A DNA stretch of 10,458 nt, from assembly GCA_012515885.1 (NCBI GenBank), contig JAAYXN010000278.1, positions 1 through 10,458 on the forward strand. Direction: 5' to 3'. The notes under the pieces were generated by a model. The model had not been told where the DNA came from. It saw only the letters and a list, made by a program, of their open reading frames with translations, and made no database searches. Origin of the DNA: Rhodococcus sp. (in: high G+C Gram-positive bacteria) (GTDB taxonomy: Bacteria > Actinomycetota > Actinomycetes > Mycobacteriales > Mycobacteriaceae). Numbering within the stretch: the first letter of the stretch is position 1; every line of letters begins with the position of its first letter. Shown here piece by piece: positions 1 through 5,445 of this stretch. The translations under genes and the position numbers were made by a program.

Positions 1-2
1 AC

Positions 3-311
3 TGCACCGAAGGACCTGCGACGGTGATCGATGCACGCCCCGGCCAACCGCTACAGCTGTCGCTGCCCAAAGAAATTTCCGGTGCGCCGTGGCGTTTGAT
101 CTCCGTGTACGGATACACCGAGGCTGACGCGTCAGTGATCTTCGAACCGTTTCGATCCGGTGACGCGTCCGCGGTAACCGTGCCCGCAGTCGTCGACGAC
201 GCCCCGCTGGTGGGAGTGGAAATCCAACTCCCCTCAGCGGTCGTCGACGATGAAGGCGTACCCCTCGCACACGCCACCTGGGCGATCGAAGTTATTAGCC
301 AGCAGGGCTAG
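3..311 (+). CDS. C-terminal part of a DUF2771-like protein (5' end outside window)
   Basis: The reading frame is already open at the left edge (visible start C-T-E-G-P-A-T) and ends at TAG 309-311, so about 102 C-terminal residues are seen. A GTG at 24 could serve as a start, but no Shine-Dalgarno precedes it and the frame continues upstream, so I treat the gene as truncated by the window. Visible features are a stretch reading PLQLSLPKEISGAPWRLISV, then acidic, valine-rich segments. The pattern of 'LSLP...aPWRL..vYg' resembles my memory of the DUF2771 family, which are secreted or lipid-anchored proteins of unknown function restricted to Mycobacteriales. Such genes often lie near cspB in this order. 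The visible part has no membrane segment. It converges on cspB with 18 bases between the stop codons. The family assignment is by pattern memory only. Confidence 0.6.
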   Translation, partial: CTEGPATVIDARPGQPLQLSLPKEISGAPWRLISVYGYTEADASVIFEPFRSGDASAVTVPAVVDDAPLVGVEIQLPSAVVDDEGVPLAHATWAIEVISQQG

Positions 312-329
312 AAAGCTGGCGGACTGGGC

Positions 330-740
330 TTAGCTGTCCAGTTCGCGGGCAACGGCGCGCACAACCTCCGAGATGCGCTGCGCTGTCTTGCGGTCGGGGT
401 AACGGCCCTTGCGCAGGTCTGGCTGCACTTTCGCTTCCAGCAGCGTGATCATGTCCTCGACCATGCCGTGCAGCTCATCCGGCGTGTGCTTCTTCGCCGT
501 CGGCTCCGGCTTGCGGGCGTTGCCGCGCAGCGTCGGCGCAGGTTCAAGAACCTTCACGCTGAGCGCTTGAGGTCCACGTCGACCCGCAGCCATACCGAAT
601 TCGACACGTTGACCCGCCTTGAGGCCGTCAACACCGGTAGGTAGGGCAGAGGCACGCACATAGACGTCCTCGCCTTCCTCCTGGGACAAAAAGCCGAAGC
701 CCTTTTCGACGTCGTACCACTTCACCTTGCCGGTCGGCAC
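330..740 (-). CDS. cspB: Cold-shock domain protein with actinobacterial C-terminal extension (CspB)
   Basis: This is a 136-aa cytoplasmic nucleic-acid-binding protein that probably acts as an RNA chaperone. Residues 1-67 are a cold-shock domain: PTGKVKWYDVEKGFGFLSQ holds the RNP1-type motif (KGFGFL, 13-18), and DVYVRASAL (25-33) is the RNP2 equivalent. The latter has Arg where classical CspA has His-Phe (VFVHFSAI). Residues 68-136 are a basic linker and a predicted helical tail (PDELHGMVEDMITLLEAK and beyond) absent from the 67-70 aa CspA family but usual in this order. I place the start at GTG 740-738, where the conserved domain begins. An upstream ATG at 809 would add 23 residues encoded across a stem-loop. 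GGAG at 753-756 (minus strand) lies 12 bases before the GTG. The gene converges on the DUF2771-like gene and diverges from the small membrane gene at 934. Confidence 0.93.
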   Translation of the reverse strand: MPTGKVKWYDVEKGFGFLSQEEGEDVYVRASALPTGVDGLKAGQRVEFGMAAGRRGPQALSVKVLEPAPTLRGNARKPEPTAKKHTPDELHGMVEDMITLLEAKVQPDLRKGRYPDRKTAQRISEVVRAVARELDS

Positions 741-766
741 CGTGTTCACCCGCTCCGCTGACAGCC

Positions 767-789
767 GCCGCACTCCGAGTGAGTGCGGC
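767..789 (-). promoter_or_regulatory. Stem-loop in the cspB 5' leader
   Basis: A perfect 9-bp inverted repeat (GCCGCACTC at 767-775, GAGTGCGGC at 781-789) with a 5-base loop lies 27 bases upstream of the chosen cspB start. Cold-shock genes often have long structured leaders that control translation with temperature. That this hairpin does so is inference. A TAGACT hexamer on the minus strand (852-847) could be the -10 of the cspB promoter, giving a leader of about 100 bases. Confidence 0.45.
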
Positions 790-870
790 ACGTGGACAAT
801 GCAAAACAACGCGCCCTACCAGGTTGCAGGACGCGCCGATGAGTTAAGTCTAGCCTGTCGCGCACAGTGC

Positions 871-882
871 AAGCACGTGCTT
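871..882. promoter_or_regulatory. 12-bp palindrome between divergent genes
   Basis: AAGCACGTGCTT is a perfect palindrome with a CACGTG core in the divergent intergenic region between cspB and the small membrane gene. It could be an operator. One or two perfect 12-bp palindromes are expected by chance in 10 kb, so only its intergenic position argues for it. Confidence 0.25.
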
Positions 883-933
883 ATCTGCCTGCCACCCGCA
901 CCGCCAGTGAGCGTGGTGGCTTACCGTGGAGCG

Positions 934-1152
934 GTGAGCACAGCGCCCAAGCATGCACCGGTCCTCTTCTACGCGGCCCTTGCCTCGTTCGCGATAGGCA
1001 TCGTCTCCATCATTGCGGTGTTTGTCGTCCACGTTTTCATGGAGTCGTCACCCAATCTGGTGCTGTACGTACTGGCCATGGCGGCCGCACCGCTAGGTTT
1101 TGTTCTGGCGATCATTTACGCGTTGACCTCGGGCCGTCGAAGCCGCCGTTGA
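934..1152 (+). CDS. Small two-helix membrane protein, conserved hypothetical
   Basis: About 72 aa. Two hydrophobic helices are obvious: residues 8-30 (VLFYAALASFAIGIVSIIAV and a little beyond) and about 38-60 (LVLYVLAMAAAPLGFVLAII), separated by a short loop with MESSPN. The protein ends in a basic tail, SGRRSRR, which by the positive-inside rule places the C-terminus in the cytoplasm. The open frame extends to 727, but the upstream part is non-hydrophobic and lies across the cspB leader. I therefore prefer GTG 934; GTG 907 is an alternative. A GGAG at 928-931 is closer to the 934 start than is usual, so the start is uncertain. I do not recognise a named family. The gene lies 90 bases upstream of yccF on the same strand and may be cotranscribed with it. 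Confidence 0.65.
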   Translation: MSTAPKHAPVLFYAALASFAIGIVSIIAVFVVHVFMESSPNLVLYVLAMAAAPLGFVLAIIYALTSGRRSRR

Positions 1153-1201
1153 CGTCGTCGCCGCTGCACCCACATAGCTCGTAAGTCATCTGGCAAACAG
1201 C

Positions 1202-1228
1202 CACCAGGGCTAGCGCTGGTGCTACCAG
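1202..1228 (+). promoter_or_regulatory. Mutually exclusive hairpins before the yccF ribosome binding site
   Basis: Three complementary blocks follow one another: CACCAG (1202-1207), CTGGTG (1216-1221) and ACCAG (1224-1228). The middle block can pair with either neighbour. Pairing with the third uses the first two bases of the yccF Shine-Dalgarno AGGAAGG (1227-1233). A simple translational switch is possible but the helices are short. Confidence 0.25.
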
Positions 1229-1242
1229 GAAGGCCTCCGGTC

Positions 1243-1626
1243 ATGCGGTTCCTACTGAACATAATCTGGCTCATCTTCGGCGGCCTCTGGCTCGCTTTGG
1301 GCTACTTCCTCGCGGGGATCATCTGCTGCATCCTCATCATCACCATCCCGTTCGGAATCGCGTCCTTCCGAATCGGCGTTTACGCGCTGTGGCCTTTCGG
1401 CAAGACCGTCGTCGATAAGCCGACGGCAGGGATGGGTTCATTGATCGGCAACATCATCTGGTTCCTGATTGCCGGGATCTGGCTGGCGCTGACGCACATC
1501 GTGACGGCGGTCGCGATGGCGATCACGATTATTGGTATCCCACTGGCCGTCGCAAACCTGAAGATGATCCCGATTTCGCTCATGCCGTTGGGCAAAGACA
1601 TCGTGAGCACCACCACACGCATGTGA
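1243..1626 (+). CDS. yccF: YccF-domain inner membrane protein
   Basis: A 127-aa integral membrane protein. It is built from two copies of the same ~50-residue unit. The first is at about residues 5-56 (starts NIIWLIFGGLWLALGY, ends ALWPFGKTVV) and the second at about 71-122 (starts NIIWFLIAGIWLALTH, ends LMPLGKDIV). Each carries N-I-I-W, a long hydrophobic run, I-T-I-P-F-G or I-I-G-I-P-L, and P-[FL]-G-K. This arrangement is the YccF (DUF307) family, whose biochemical role is not known. Mycobacteria have a YccF protein (Rv0870c) in the same position beside cspB and rpfA. ATG 1243 is chosen because AGGAAGG (1227-1233) precedes it by 9 bases; the GTG-rich extension to 1219 lacks such a site. The TGA stop lies inside a CRP-type palindrome that belongs to the next unit. 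Confidence 0.9.
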   Translation: MRFLLNIIWLIFGGLWLALGYFLAGIICCILIITIPFGIASFRIGVYALWPFGKTVVDKPTAGMGSLIGNIIWFLIAGIWLALTHIVTAVAMAITIIGIPLAVANLKMIPISLMPLGKDIVSTTTRM

Positions 1627-1637
1627 TCTTAGTCACA
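1622..1637. promoter_or_regulatory. CRP/GlxR-type cAMP receptor binding site
   Basis: TGTGATCTTAGTCACA matches the CRP/GlxR consensus TGTGA-N6-TCACA at all ten defined positions. The symmetry extends one base further on each side (A1621, T1638). It overlaps the yccF stop codon (1624-1626). The next gene on the strand is rpfA. Regulation of rpf genes by the cAMP receptor is documented in M. tuberculosis (Crp, Rv3676) and C. glutamicum (GlxR), so the site most likely serves rpfA. Its centre is about 170 bases upstream of the -10/-35 pair I favour, or about 40 upstream of a possible second start near 1670. Confidence 0.8.
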
Positions 1638-1640
1638 TCA

Positions 1641-1658
1641 CGGACCTGTAACGGTCCG
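1641..1658 (+). terminator. Short hairpin after yccF
   Basis: CGGACC (1641-1646) and GGTCCG (1653-1658) form a 6-bp stem with a TGTAAC loop, 14 bases after the yccF stop. No T-tract follows. It may be a weak terminator or part of an upstream rpfA promoter region. Confidence 0.25.
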
Positions 1659-1744
1659 GTGTACATCAGACCCTCATCGACGGTTAGGCCAGCTAGCTGG
1701 GAATAGGCGCTCAGCGCCGAAAAGTGGACGGAAACAACAAGAGC

Positions 1745-1777
1745 GGCGCCCCCGTTACCTAATGGTGACACGGCGCC
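1745..1777. promoter_or_regulatory. Two-part inverted repeat covering the candidate rpfA -35
   Basis: GGCGCC (1745-1750) pairs with GGCGCC (1772-1777), and inside it GTTACC (1754-1759) pairs with GGTGAC (1764-1769) with one G-U pair. The central loop is TAAT (1760-1763). The right inner arm is the candidate -35 element, so the repeat is well placed to be an operator. Confidence 0.4.
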
Positions 1778-1793
1778 TGAGTAGTACTACCGT
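1765..1793 (+). promoter_or_regulatory. Candidate rpfA promoter
   Basis: GTGACA (1765-1770, one mismatch to TTGACA) and TACCGT (1788-1793, fits the actinobacterial -10 pattern TANNNT) are separated by exactly 17 bases. Transcription would start near 1800, at the base of the 1801-1819 hairpin, giving a leader of about 300 bases that contains the whole riboswitch. No experimental start site is available to me. Confidence 0.45.
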
Positions 1794-1800
1794 CATCACC

Positions 1801-1819
1801 GGTTGAGGAAACCTCAACC
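1801..1819 (+). promoter_or_regulatory. Perfect hairpin at the predicted 5' end of the rpfA leader
   Basis: GGTTGAGG (1801-1808), loop AAA, CCTCAACC (1812-1819): eight perfect pairs. If transcription starts near 1800 this hairpin is the extreme 5' end of the mRNA, a position where stems protect transcripts from 5'-dependent decay. It lies outside the conserved riboswitch core. Confidence 0.45.
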
Positions 1820-1847
1820 AAATCCAGACTCGCCGCGCCAAACCCTG

Positions 1848-2080
1848 TCCCGCGAGTCTGAGATTCCCAACGAAGCATTCCGAGGGACGGGGACGGGGGA
1901 CCCACCAGTCCTCCCAGGAACCACTAAACGCCCGCACACCGCAGGCACCGTGGCTCCAGGACACCGGCCGCGACGCACACCACGTCACGGCCTTGGGGTG
2001 AAGCCAGACCCTTTCCCGCCAGGAAAGGCGAGGCCGAGCGACCTCTCAGCTCGAACCCGACAGCTGACCTCGCAGGCGCG
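1848..2080 (+). ncRNA. ydaO/yuaA-type riboswitch (cyclic di-AMP sensor) upstream of rpfA
   Basis: The leader carries the diagnostic blocks of the ydaO motif in the right order. These are GGGGACGGGGGACCCA (ending at 1904), CCTTGGGGTGAAGCCA (1991-2006), and the very conserved GAACCCGACAGCTGACCTCG (2053-2072) followed by CAGGCG. GCGAG (1852-1856) can pair with CTCGC (2069-2073) to close the outer stem P1. The known ligand of this class is c-di-AMP, and in actinobacteria the motif typically precedes rpf-type cell-wall hydrolase genes, as here. The rpfA Shine-Dalgarno begins only 11 bases after P1. I see no intrinsic terminator between P1 and the gene, so the output could be translational or could use a terminator I cannot recognise. 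Boundaries are approximate to within about 10 bases. Confidence 0.92.
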
Positions 2081-2102
2081 CGTGGAGAGGATCTCGACCA
2101 TC

Positions 2103-2657
2103 ATGAGCGGACGCCATCGCAAGCCCACGAACACCGGCCGCAAGGTAGCTAAGGTCGCCGTTACAGGAGCCATCATGGGTGTTGCCGGAGCTGCCTTCGC
2201 AGGAAACGCGAATGCTGCACCTGACTCTGACTGGGACCGTCTCGCACAGTGCGAGGCTGGCGGTAACTGGTCCATCAACACCGGAAACGGCTACCACGGC
2301 GGTCTCCAGTTCAACCCCCGCACCTGGACCTCTCATGGTGGCGGCGAGTTCGCCCCCACCGCTAACCAGGCCACCCGCGAGCAGCAGATCGTCGTTGCTG
2401 AGCGCGTCCTGGAATCTCAGGGATGGGGCGCATGGCCGTCCTGCTCGTCACGCCTGGGCCTGACCAGCGCACCGACGCAGCGCACCGCTCCTGCAGCCAC
2501 CACCCCCGAGCCCGAGGCTGTTGTCGCCGCAGTCGCTCCCACCGAAGACGTGCAGAGCGCCATCGACACCGCTATCGAGACCGTCCGCTCCTTCGGTATC
2601 GAGCTGGACCCGCAGGCACTCGCGTTCATCGACGCGAACCGCCACCTCCTCGGCTAA
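2103..2657 (+). CDS. rpfA: Resuscitation-promoting factor, secreted transglycosylase-like muralytic enzyme (RpfA)
   Basis: A 184-aa secreted protein that cleaves peptidoglycan glycan strands and in relatives promotes regrowth of dormant cells. Residues 1-38 are a signal peptide: basic start (MSGRHRKP), hydrophobic core (VAVTGAIMGVAGAAFAG) and an A-N-A cleavage site before APDSDWD. Residues 41-120 are the complete Rpf catalytic domain, with the catalytic Glu51 in CEAGGNW, the substrate-site motif YHGGLQFNPRTW (64-75), and Cys50 and Cys114 able to form the conserved disulfide. Residues 121-145 are a Pro/Ala/Thr linker. The last 40 residues (EDVQSAIDTAIETVRSFGIEL...) are a predicted helical tail with no recognised domain; there is no LysM or G5 domain. 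ATG 2103 is chosen because it starts the signal peptide, follows GGAGAGG (2084-2090), and lies after the riboswitch. The frame is open back to 1803, but that stretch is the structured leader. Expression is probably set by CRP/GlxR and c-di-AMP. Confidence 0.96.
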   Translation: MSGRHRKPTNTGRKVAKVAVTGAIMGVAGAAFAGNANAAPDSDWDRLAQCEAGGNWSINTGNGYHGGLQFNPRTWTSHGGGEFAPTANQATREQQIVVAERVLESQGWGAWPSCSSRLGLTSAPTQRTAPAATTPEPEAVVAAVAPTEDVQSAIDTAIETVRSFGIELDPQALAFIDANRHLLG

Positions 2658-2683
2658 ACCCGTTCGGCAATATCTCCGCTTAC

Positions 2684-2723
2684 GTGTGTGCCCCCACCCA
2701 GGGATCTGGGCGGGGGCACACAC
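2684..2723 (+). terminator. Long hairpin downstream of rpfA
   Basis: GTGTGTGCCCCC-A-CCCA (2684-2700) pairs with TGGG-C-GGGGGCACACAC (2707-2723): 16 pairs with a single A-C mismatch and a GGGATC loop. It starts 26 bases after the rpfA stop. There is no T-tract, as is common for actinobacterial terminators. Confidence 0.8.
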
Positions 2724-2766
2724 ATCTCTGCGTACCGCACAGGCCACACAAGGTCGTCAACACTGT

Positions 2767-2814
2767 TCCCGCATGCCGTTTGTCTTTCCCGGATCGGCAA
2801 TTGCGCATGCGGGA
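2767..2814. repeat. Inverted repeat TCCCGCATGC / GCATGCGGGA
   Basis: Ten-base perfect inverted arms at 2767-2776 and 2805-2814 enclose 28 bases. A third GCATGC lies just beyond, at 2824-2829. The repeat is intergenic, between the rpfA hairpin and the 2851-2901 hairpin. Its function is unknown. Confidence 0.4.
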
Positions 2815-2850
2815 GTAAAAAATGCATGCGAGAAGGGTCGACGGCAGGTT

Positions 2851-2901
2851 CTGCGATATAGGTCAGGCCCCGCCGATGACGGGGCCCGACCTATATCGCA
2901 G
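2851..2901. terminator. Very stable hairpin between convergent genes
   Basis: CTGCGATATAGGTC-A-GGCCCCG (2851-2872) pairs with CGGGGCC-C-GACCTATATCGCAG (2880-2901): 21 pairs with one A-C mismatch and a 7-base loop. It begins 6 bases after the stop codon of the minus-strand gene at 2908, so it is most likely that gene's terminator and, being symmetric, a back-up for rpfA. No T-tract is present on either side. Confidence 0.75.
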
Positions 2902-2907
2902 GTTTCG

Positions 2908-3096
2908 TCAGCGATTGACGATGGTGTGCGGATGCACGTAAGGAAGAGACTTCACCGGAACCGGGAACTGGGTGTACTCACCGTACGGCGACAGGTTGCC
3001 TGCGCGGTTCGACACCAGCTCGCTCACTGCGTGGTCGCCTTCGGCGACCTCCGGCCAGCCTGGATCGACATACTGGTTCTTCGCATTCTTAGCCAC
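2908..3096 (-). CDS. Small conserved-looking protein of unknown function (62 aa)
   Basis: The product has no signal peptide and no membrane segment, so it is probably cytosolic. It starts with MAKNAKNQYVDPGWPEV and is rich in Pro, Val and Tyr, ending VHPHTIVNR. Codon third positions are about three-quarters G or C, as expected for a real gene here. Its position between rpfA and the helicase-associated gene is that of Rv0863 in M. tuberculosis, but I cannot confirm homology by eye. GTG 3096 is the only usual start in the open frame, which runs to 3138. No clear Shine-Dalgarno precedes it. CAAAAT (minus strand) lies 6 bases upstream and could be a -10 for leaderless transcription. It ends 6 bases from a strong terminator hairpin and diverges from the gene at 3157 with 60 bases between them. 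Confidence 0.65.
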   Translation of the reverse strand: MAKNAKNQYVDPGWPEVAEGDHAVSELVSNRAGNLSPYGEYTQFPVPVKSLPYVHPHTIVNR

Positions 3097-3142
3097 ACCG
3101 CCATTTTGACACCAGCCGTCGCCGTCGTACAGCCCAGGTCAC

Positions 3143-3148
3143 TAATCT
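3143..3148 (+). promoter_or_regulatory. Candidate -10 element for leaderless transcription of the helicase-associated gene
   Basis: TAATCT fits TANNNT and ends 8 bases before the ATG at 3157, the spacing expected if transcription starts at the A of the start codon. No proper Shine-Dalgarno precedes that start, since GGTAGG lies only 2 bases away. No convincing -35 is seen. Confidence 0.4.
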
Positions 3149-3156
3149 GGTAGGCA

Positions 3157-5445
3157 ATGACCGACACAGCGCCCCCGACCAAGCGTTCCCGCCGCCCCCA
3201 ACACGAGGCGGCAACTTTCGTTGAATGGCTGCGTTTGCGCAGCGACGACGAGCTTGCCGAGTTGCTGCGTCTGCGCCCAGACCTGGCAGTTCCCCCGCCG
3301 ACGTCGATGGATGTTCTCGCTCGCCGGGCCGAGCAACGCAGTTCGATAGCCCGCGCCAGCGACTCCCTGTCTGCGTTGCATTTGGGTGTTATTGATCTCC
3401 TCGCGTCCGAGGGCGCAACCACAGAACCGGTGTCTTTCGAGACGTTGAGCAGTGTCATCAGTGGACGGGTCAAGCAGCGAGCGCTCAAGTCGCTTGTTGG
3501 CGACCTCCGGGCGCGGGCGCTGGTGTGGGGTCCGGATTCTGGTTTATCTGTGGTGTCTGCGGACGCGTTGCCGTGGCGGCAAGGACGCGCACGTGAGGTG
3601 GCCGCTCCGCTCGATCCTCATGTCATCGCATCCACTTTGGCCGCGATTAGTCCCGCCGAGCGCAAGCTGCTCGACACCCTGGCCCATTCCAGTCCGCTTG
3701 GACGTACCCGAGATGCCGCTCCCGGGACACCCCCGGACCGTCCCGTGCAGCAATTGCTGGCGGCCGGGCTGCTGCGTCACATCGACGATGAGACGGTGGA
3801 GTTACCTCACGGCGTCGGGCAGATTCTGCGCGGTGAAAGCGTCTTCGACCCGGCGGGGCTGCGTCCACCGGCGATCAACCCCACACCGCTCGCTACCGCC
3901 GATGTCAATGCTGCCGCAGCTGGCGAAGCTCTCGAACTGATCCGGCACAGCCAGGATGTGATCGCTGCGCTCGGCGCGATGCCAGCGCCCATGCTGCGGG
4001 CAGGCGGGCTCGGAGTGCGCGAACTCAAGCGGCTCGCCAAAACCACCGGCATCGATGAAGCTCGGCTCAGTCTTGTCGTCGAGATTCTGGCTGCCGCAGG
4101 TTTGATTGCCGCGGGTCTGCCCGATCCGCCAGTGTCCGACAGCGGCGACAATTTCTGGGCGCCGACAACCACGGCTGATTCATGGCTTAATGCGTCCACG
4201 GAGACCCGCTGGTTCACCCTCGCCGGGGCGTGGTTCGAGATGGCGCGCATGCCGTGGTTCATTGGCGAACGCGACCAGTCCGATAAGCCGATTGCCGCGC
4301 TCTCTGAGGAGGTGCGTGCACCCAACGCGCCGGACGATCGTCGCGCAATTTTCGACGTCCTGGCCCAGTTCGATCCGGGGACGGCGCTCAGCGACAGCGA
4401 CGTGAGCCTGTCGCTGTCGTGGGAGCGCCCGCGTCAGGCACCGCGACTGCGTGCGCCGTCGGTCGCGAAGACCCTGCGTGAAGCCGCTGCGGTGGGCTTG
4501 GTGGCGCGCGGCGCTATCAGCTCCCCGGGGCGGGCACTGCTGCACGGCGGCAATACCGAAGCAGAAATGGCGCAGGCCCTACCTGAGCCGATCGACTACG
4601 TGCTGGTGCAGGCAGATCTCACTATCGTCGCCCCCGGACAGCTGACTCCGGACCTGTTGGATCGGGTGACGCTGGTTGCCGATCTTGAGTCGGCGGGTGC
4701 GGCGTCGATGTATCGCATCGGGGAAGACAGCATCCGCCGGGCACTCGATGCTGGAATGACGGCGGCAGAGATTCATGCACTCTTCGATACGCACTCGCGG
4801 ACACCTATCCCCCAGTCGCTGACGTATCTCGTCGACGACGTGGCGCGCAGGCACGGGCGGCTGCGGGCCGGTGTCGCGTCGTCGTTCTTGCGCTGTGAGG
4901 ATCCCAGTCTTCTCGCGGAGGTGATGGCTTCTCCCGTCGCGGAAACGTTGGCGCTGCGCGCGTTGGCGCCGACGGTCGCGGTGTCGCAGGCGCCGTTGCG
5001 GGCTGTGCTTGATGAGCTGCGGGCCGCTGGTTTTGCCGCAGCGGGTGAAGATTCCACGGGTGCGCTGGTTGATCTGCGGCCGCGGGGTGCGCGGGTACCG
5101 GTGCGCCGTGGCCGTGCGGGGCGCTCTCCGTCACTGTCGGTGCCTGATGCTGAGCAGAGGTTGACGATGGTGCGGACGCTACGCGCGGGCGATAAAGCGT
5201 CGGCGTCGAATCGTTCGGATTCAGCGCGCATGACGGGTCCGCTGATTGTGTCGACACTGTCGAATGCCGCCCGTAGCCGTTCGAGTGTGCGGATTGGCTA
5301 TGTCGATGCGCAGGGCACGGCGTCTCATCGCATCGTCGATCCGATCGGGGTGGGCGGCGGACAGCTGGAAGCGTTCGATCCCGCGGCCGGAGCGGTCCGC
5401 AGCTTCACCCTTCACCGCATCACCTACGCCAGCCCCGTCGGGTGA
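3157..5445 (+). CDS. Helicase-associated protein (XPB N-terminal-like domain, WYL-like C-terminus; Rv0862c type)
   Basis: A 762-aa cytoplasmic protein with no Walker A or DEAD/DEVH motif, so it is not itself a helicase. The N-terminus (about 20-60) has FVEWLRLRSDDELAELLRLR followed by P-D-L-A-V-P-P-P, typical of the Rv0862c family. Residues 65-470 are helical, winged-helix-like repeats. About 477-600 is the XPB/Ssl2 N-terminal-type domain (PF13625 family): VLVQADLTIV, MYRIGEDSIRRALDAG, THSRTPIPQSLTYLVDDV, RRHGRLR. About 692-762 (SNAARSRSSVRIGYVDAQG, HRIVDP, RSFTLHRI) resembles the nucleic-acid- or ligand-sensing WYL domain. The family is always found beside the actinobacterial XPB helicase and is presumed to be a partner in DNA repair or transcription, but its reaction is unknown. 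ATG 3157 starts at the conserved N-terminus. The gene ends in a GTGA overlap with the next ORF. Confidence 0.88.
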   Translation: MTDTAPPTKRSRRPQHEAATFVEWLRLRSDDELAELLRLRPDLAVPPPTSMDVLARRAEQRSSIARASDSLSALHLGVIDLLASEGATTEPVSFETLSSVISGRVKQRALKSLVGDLRARALVWGPDSGLSVVSADALPWRQGRAREVAAPLDPHVIASTLAAISPAERKLLDTLAHSSPLGRTRDAAPGTPPDRPVQQLLAAGLLRHIDDETVELPHGVGQILRGESVFDPAGLRPPAINPTPLATADVNAAAAGEALELIRHSQDVIAALGAMPAPMLRAGGLGVRELKRLAKTTGIDEARLSLVVEILAAAGLIAAGLPDPPVSDSGDNFWAPTTTADSWLNASTETRWFTLAGAWFEMARMPWFIGERDQSDKPIAALSEEVRAPNAPDDRRAIFDVLAQFDPGTALSDSDVSLSLSWERPRQAPRLRAPSVAKTLREAAAVGLVARGAISSPGRALLHGGNTEAEMAQALPEPIDYVLVQADLTIVAPGQLTPDLLDRVTLVADLESAGAASMYRIGEDSIRRALDAGMTAAEIHALFDTHSRTPIPQSLTYLVDDVARRHGRLRAGVASSFLRCEDPSLLAEVMASPVAETLALRALAPTVAVSQAPLRAVLDELRAAGFAAAGEDSTGALVDLRPRGARVPVRRGRAGRSPSLSVPDAEQRLTMVRTLRAGDKASASNRSDSARMTGPLIVSTLSNAARSRSSVRIGYVDAQGTASHRIVDPIGVGGGQLEAFDPAAGAVRSFTLHRITYASPVG

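Noticed and set aside
741..809. Longer cspB starting at ATG 809
   Set aside because: The cold-shock domain begins at GTG 740. The extra 23 residues would be translated from a stem-loop leader and do not resemble the family.
1803..2102. In-frame upstream extension of RpfA by 100 residues, starting at TTG 1803 or later codons
   Set aside because: This stretch is the ydaO riboswitch and 5' hairpin. The signal peptide and a ribosome binding site place the true start at ATG 2103.
2822..2941. 39-aa plus-strand ORF with a well-spaced GGGAG (2811-2815) before ATG 2822
   Set aside because: It runs straight through the 2851-2901 terminator hairpin and into the antisense of the 62-aa gene, and its Arg/Cys-rich product looks like nothing recognisable. 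The Shine-Dalgarno match is probably chance.
2521..3153. 210-codon plus-strand ORF after rpfA
   Set aside because: It overlaps the rpfA 3' end, both terminator hairpins and the 62-aa gene in antisense. Its composition is not protein-like.
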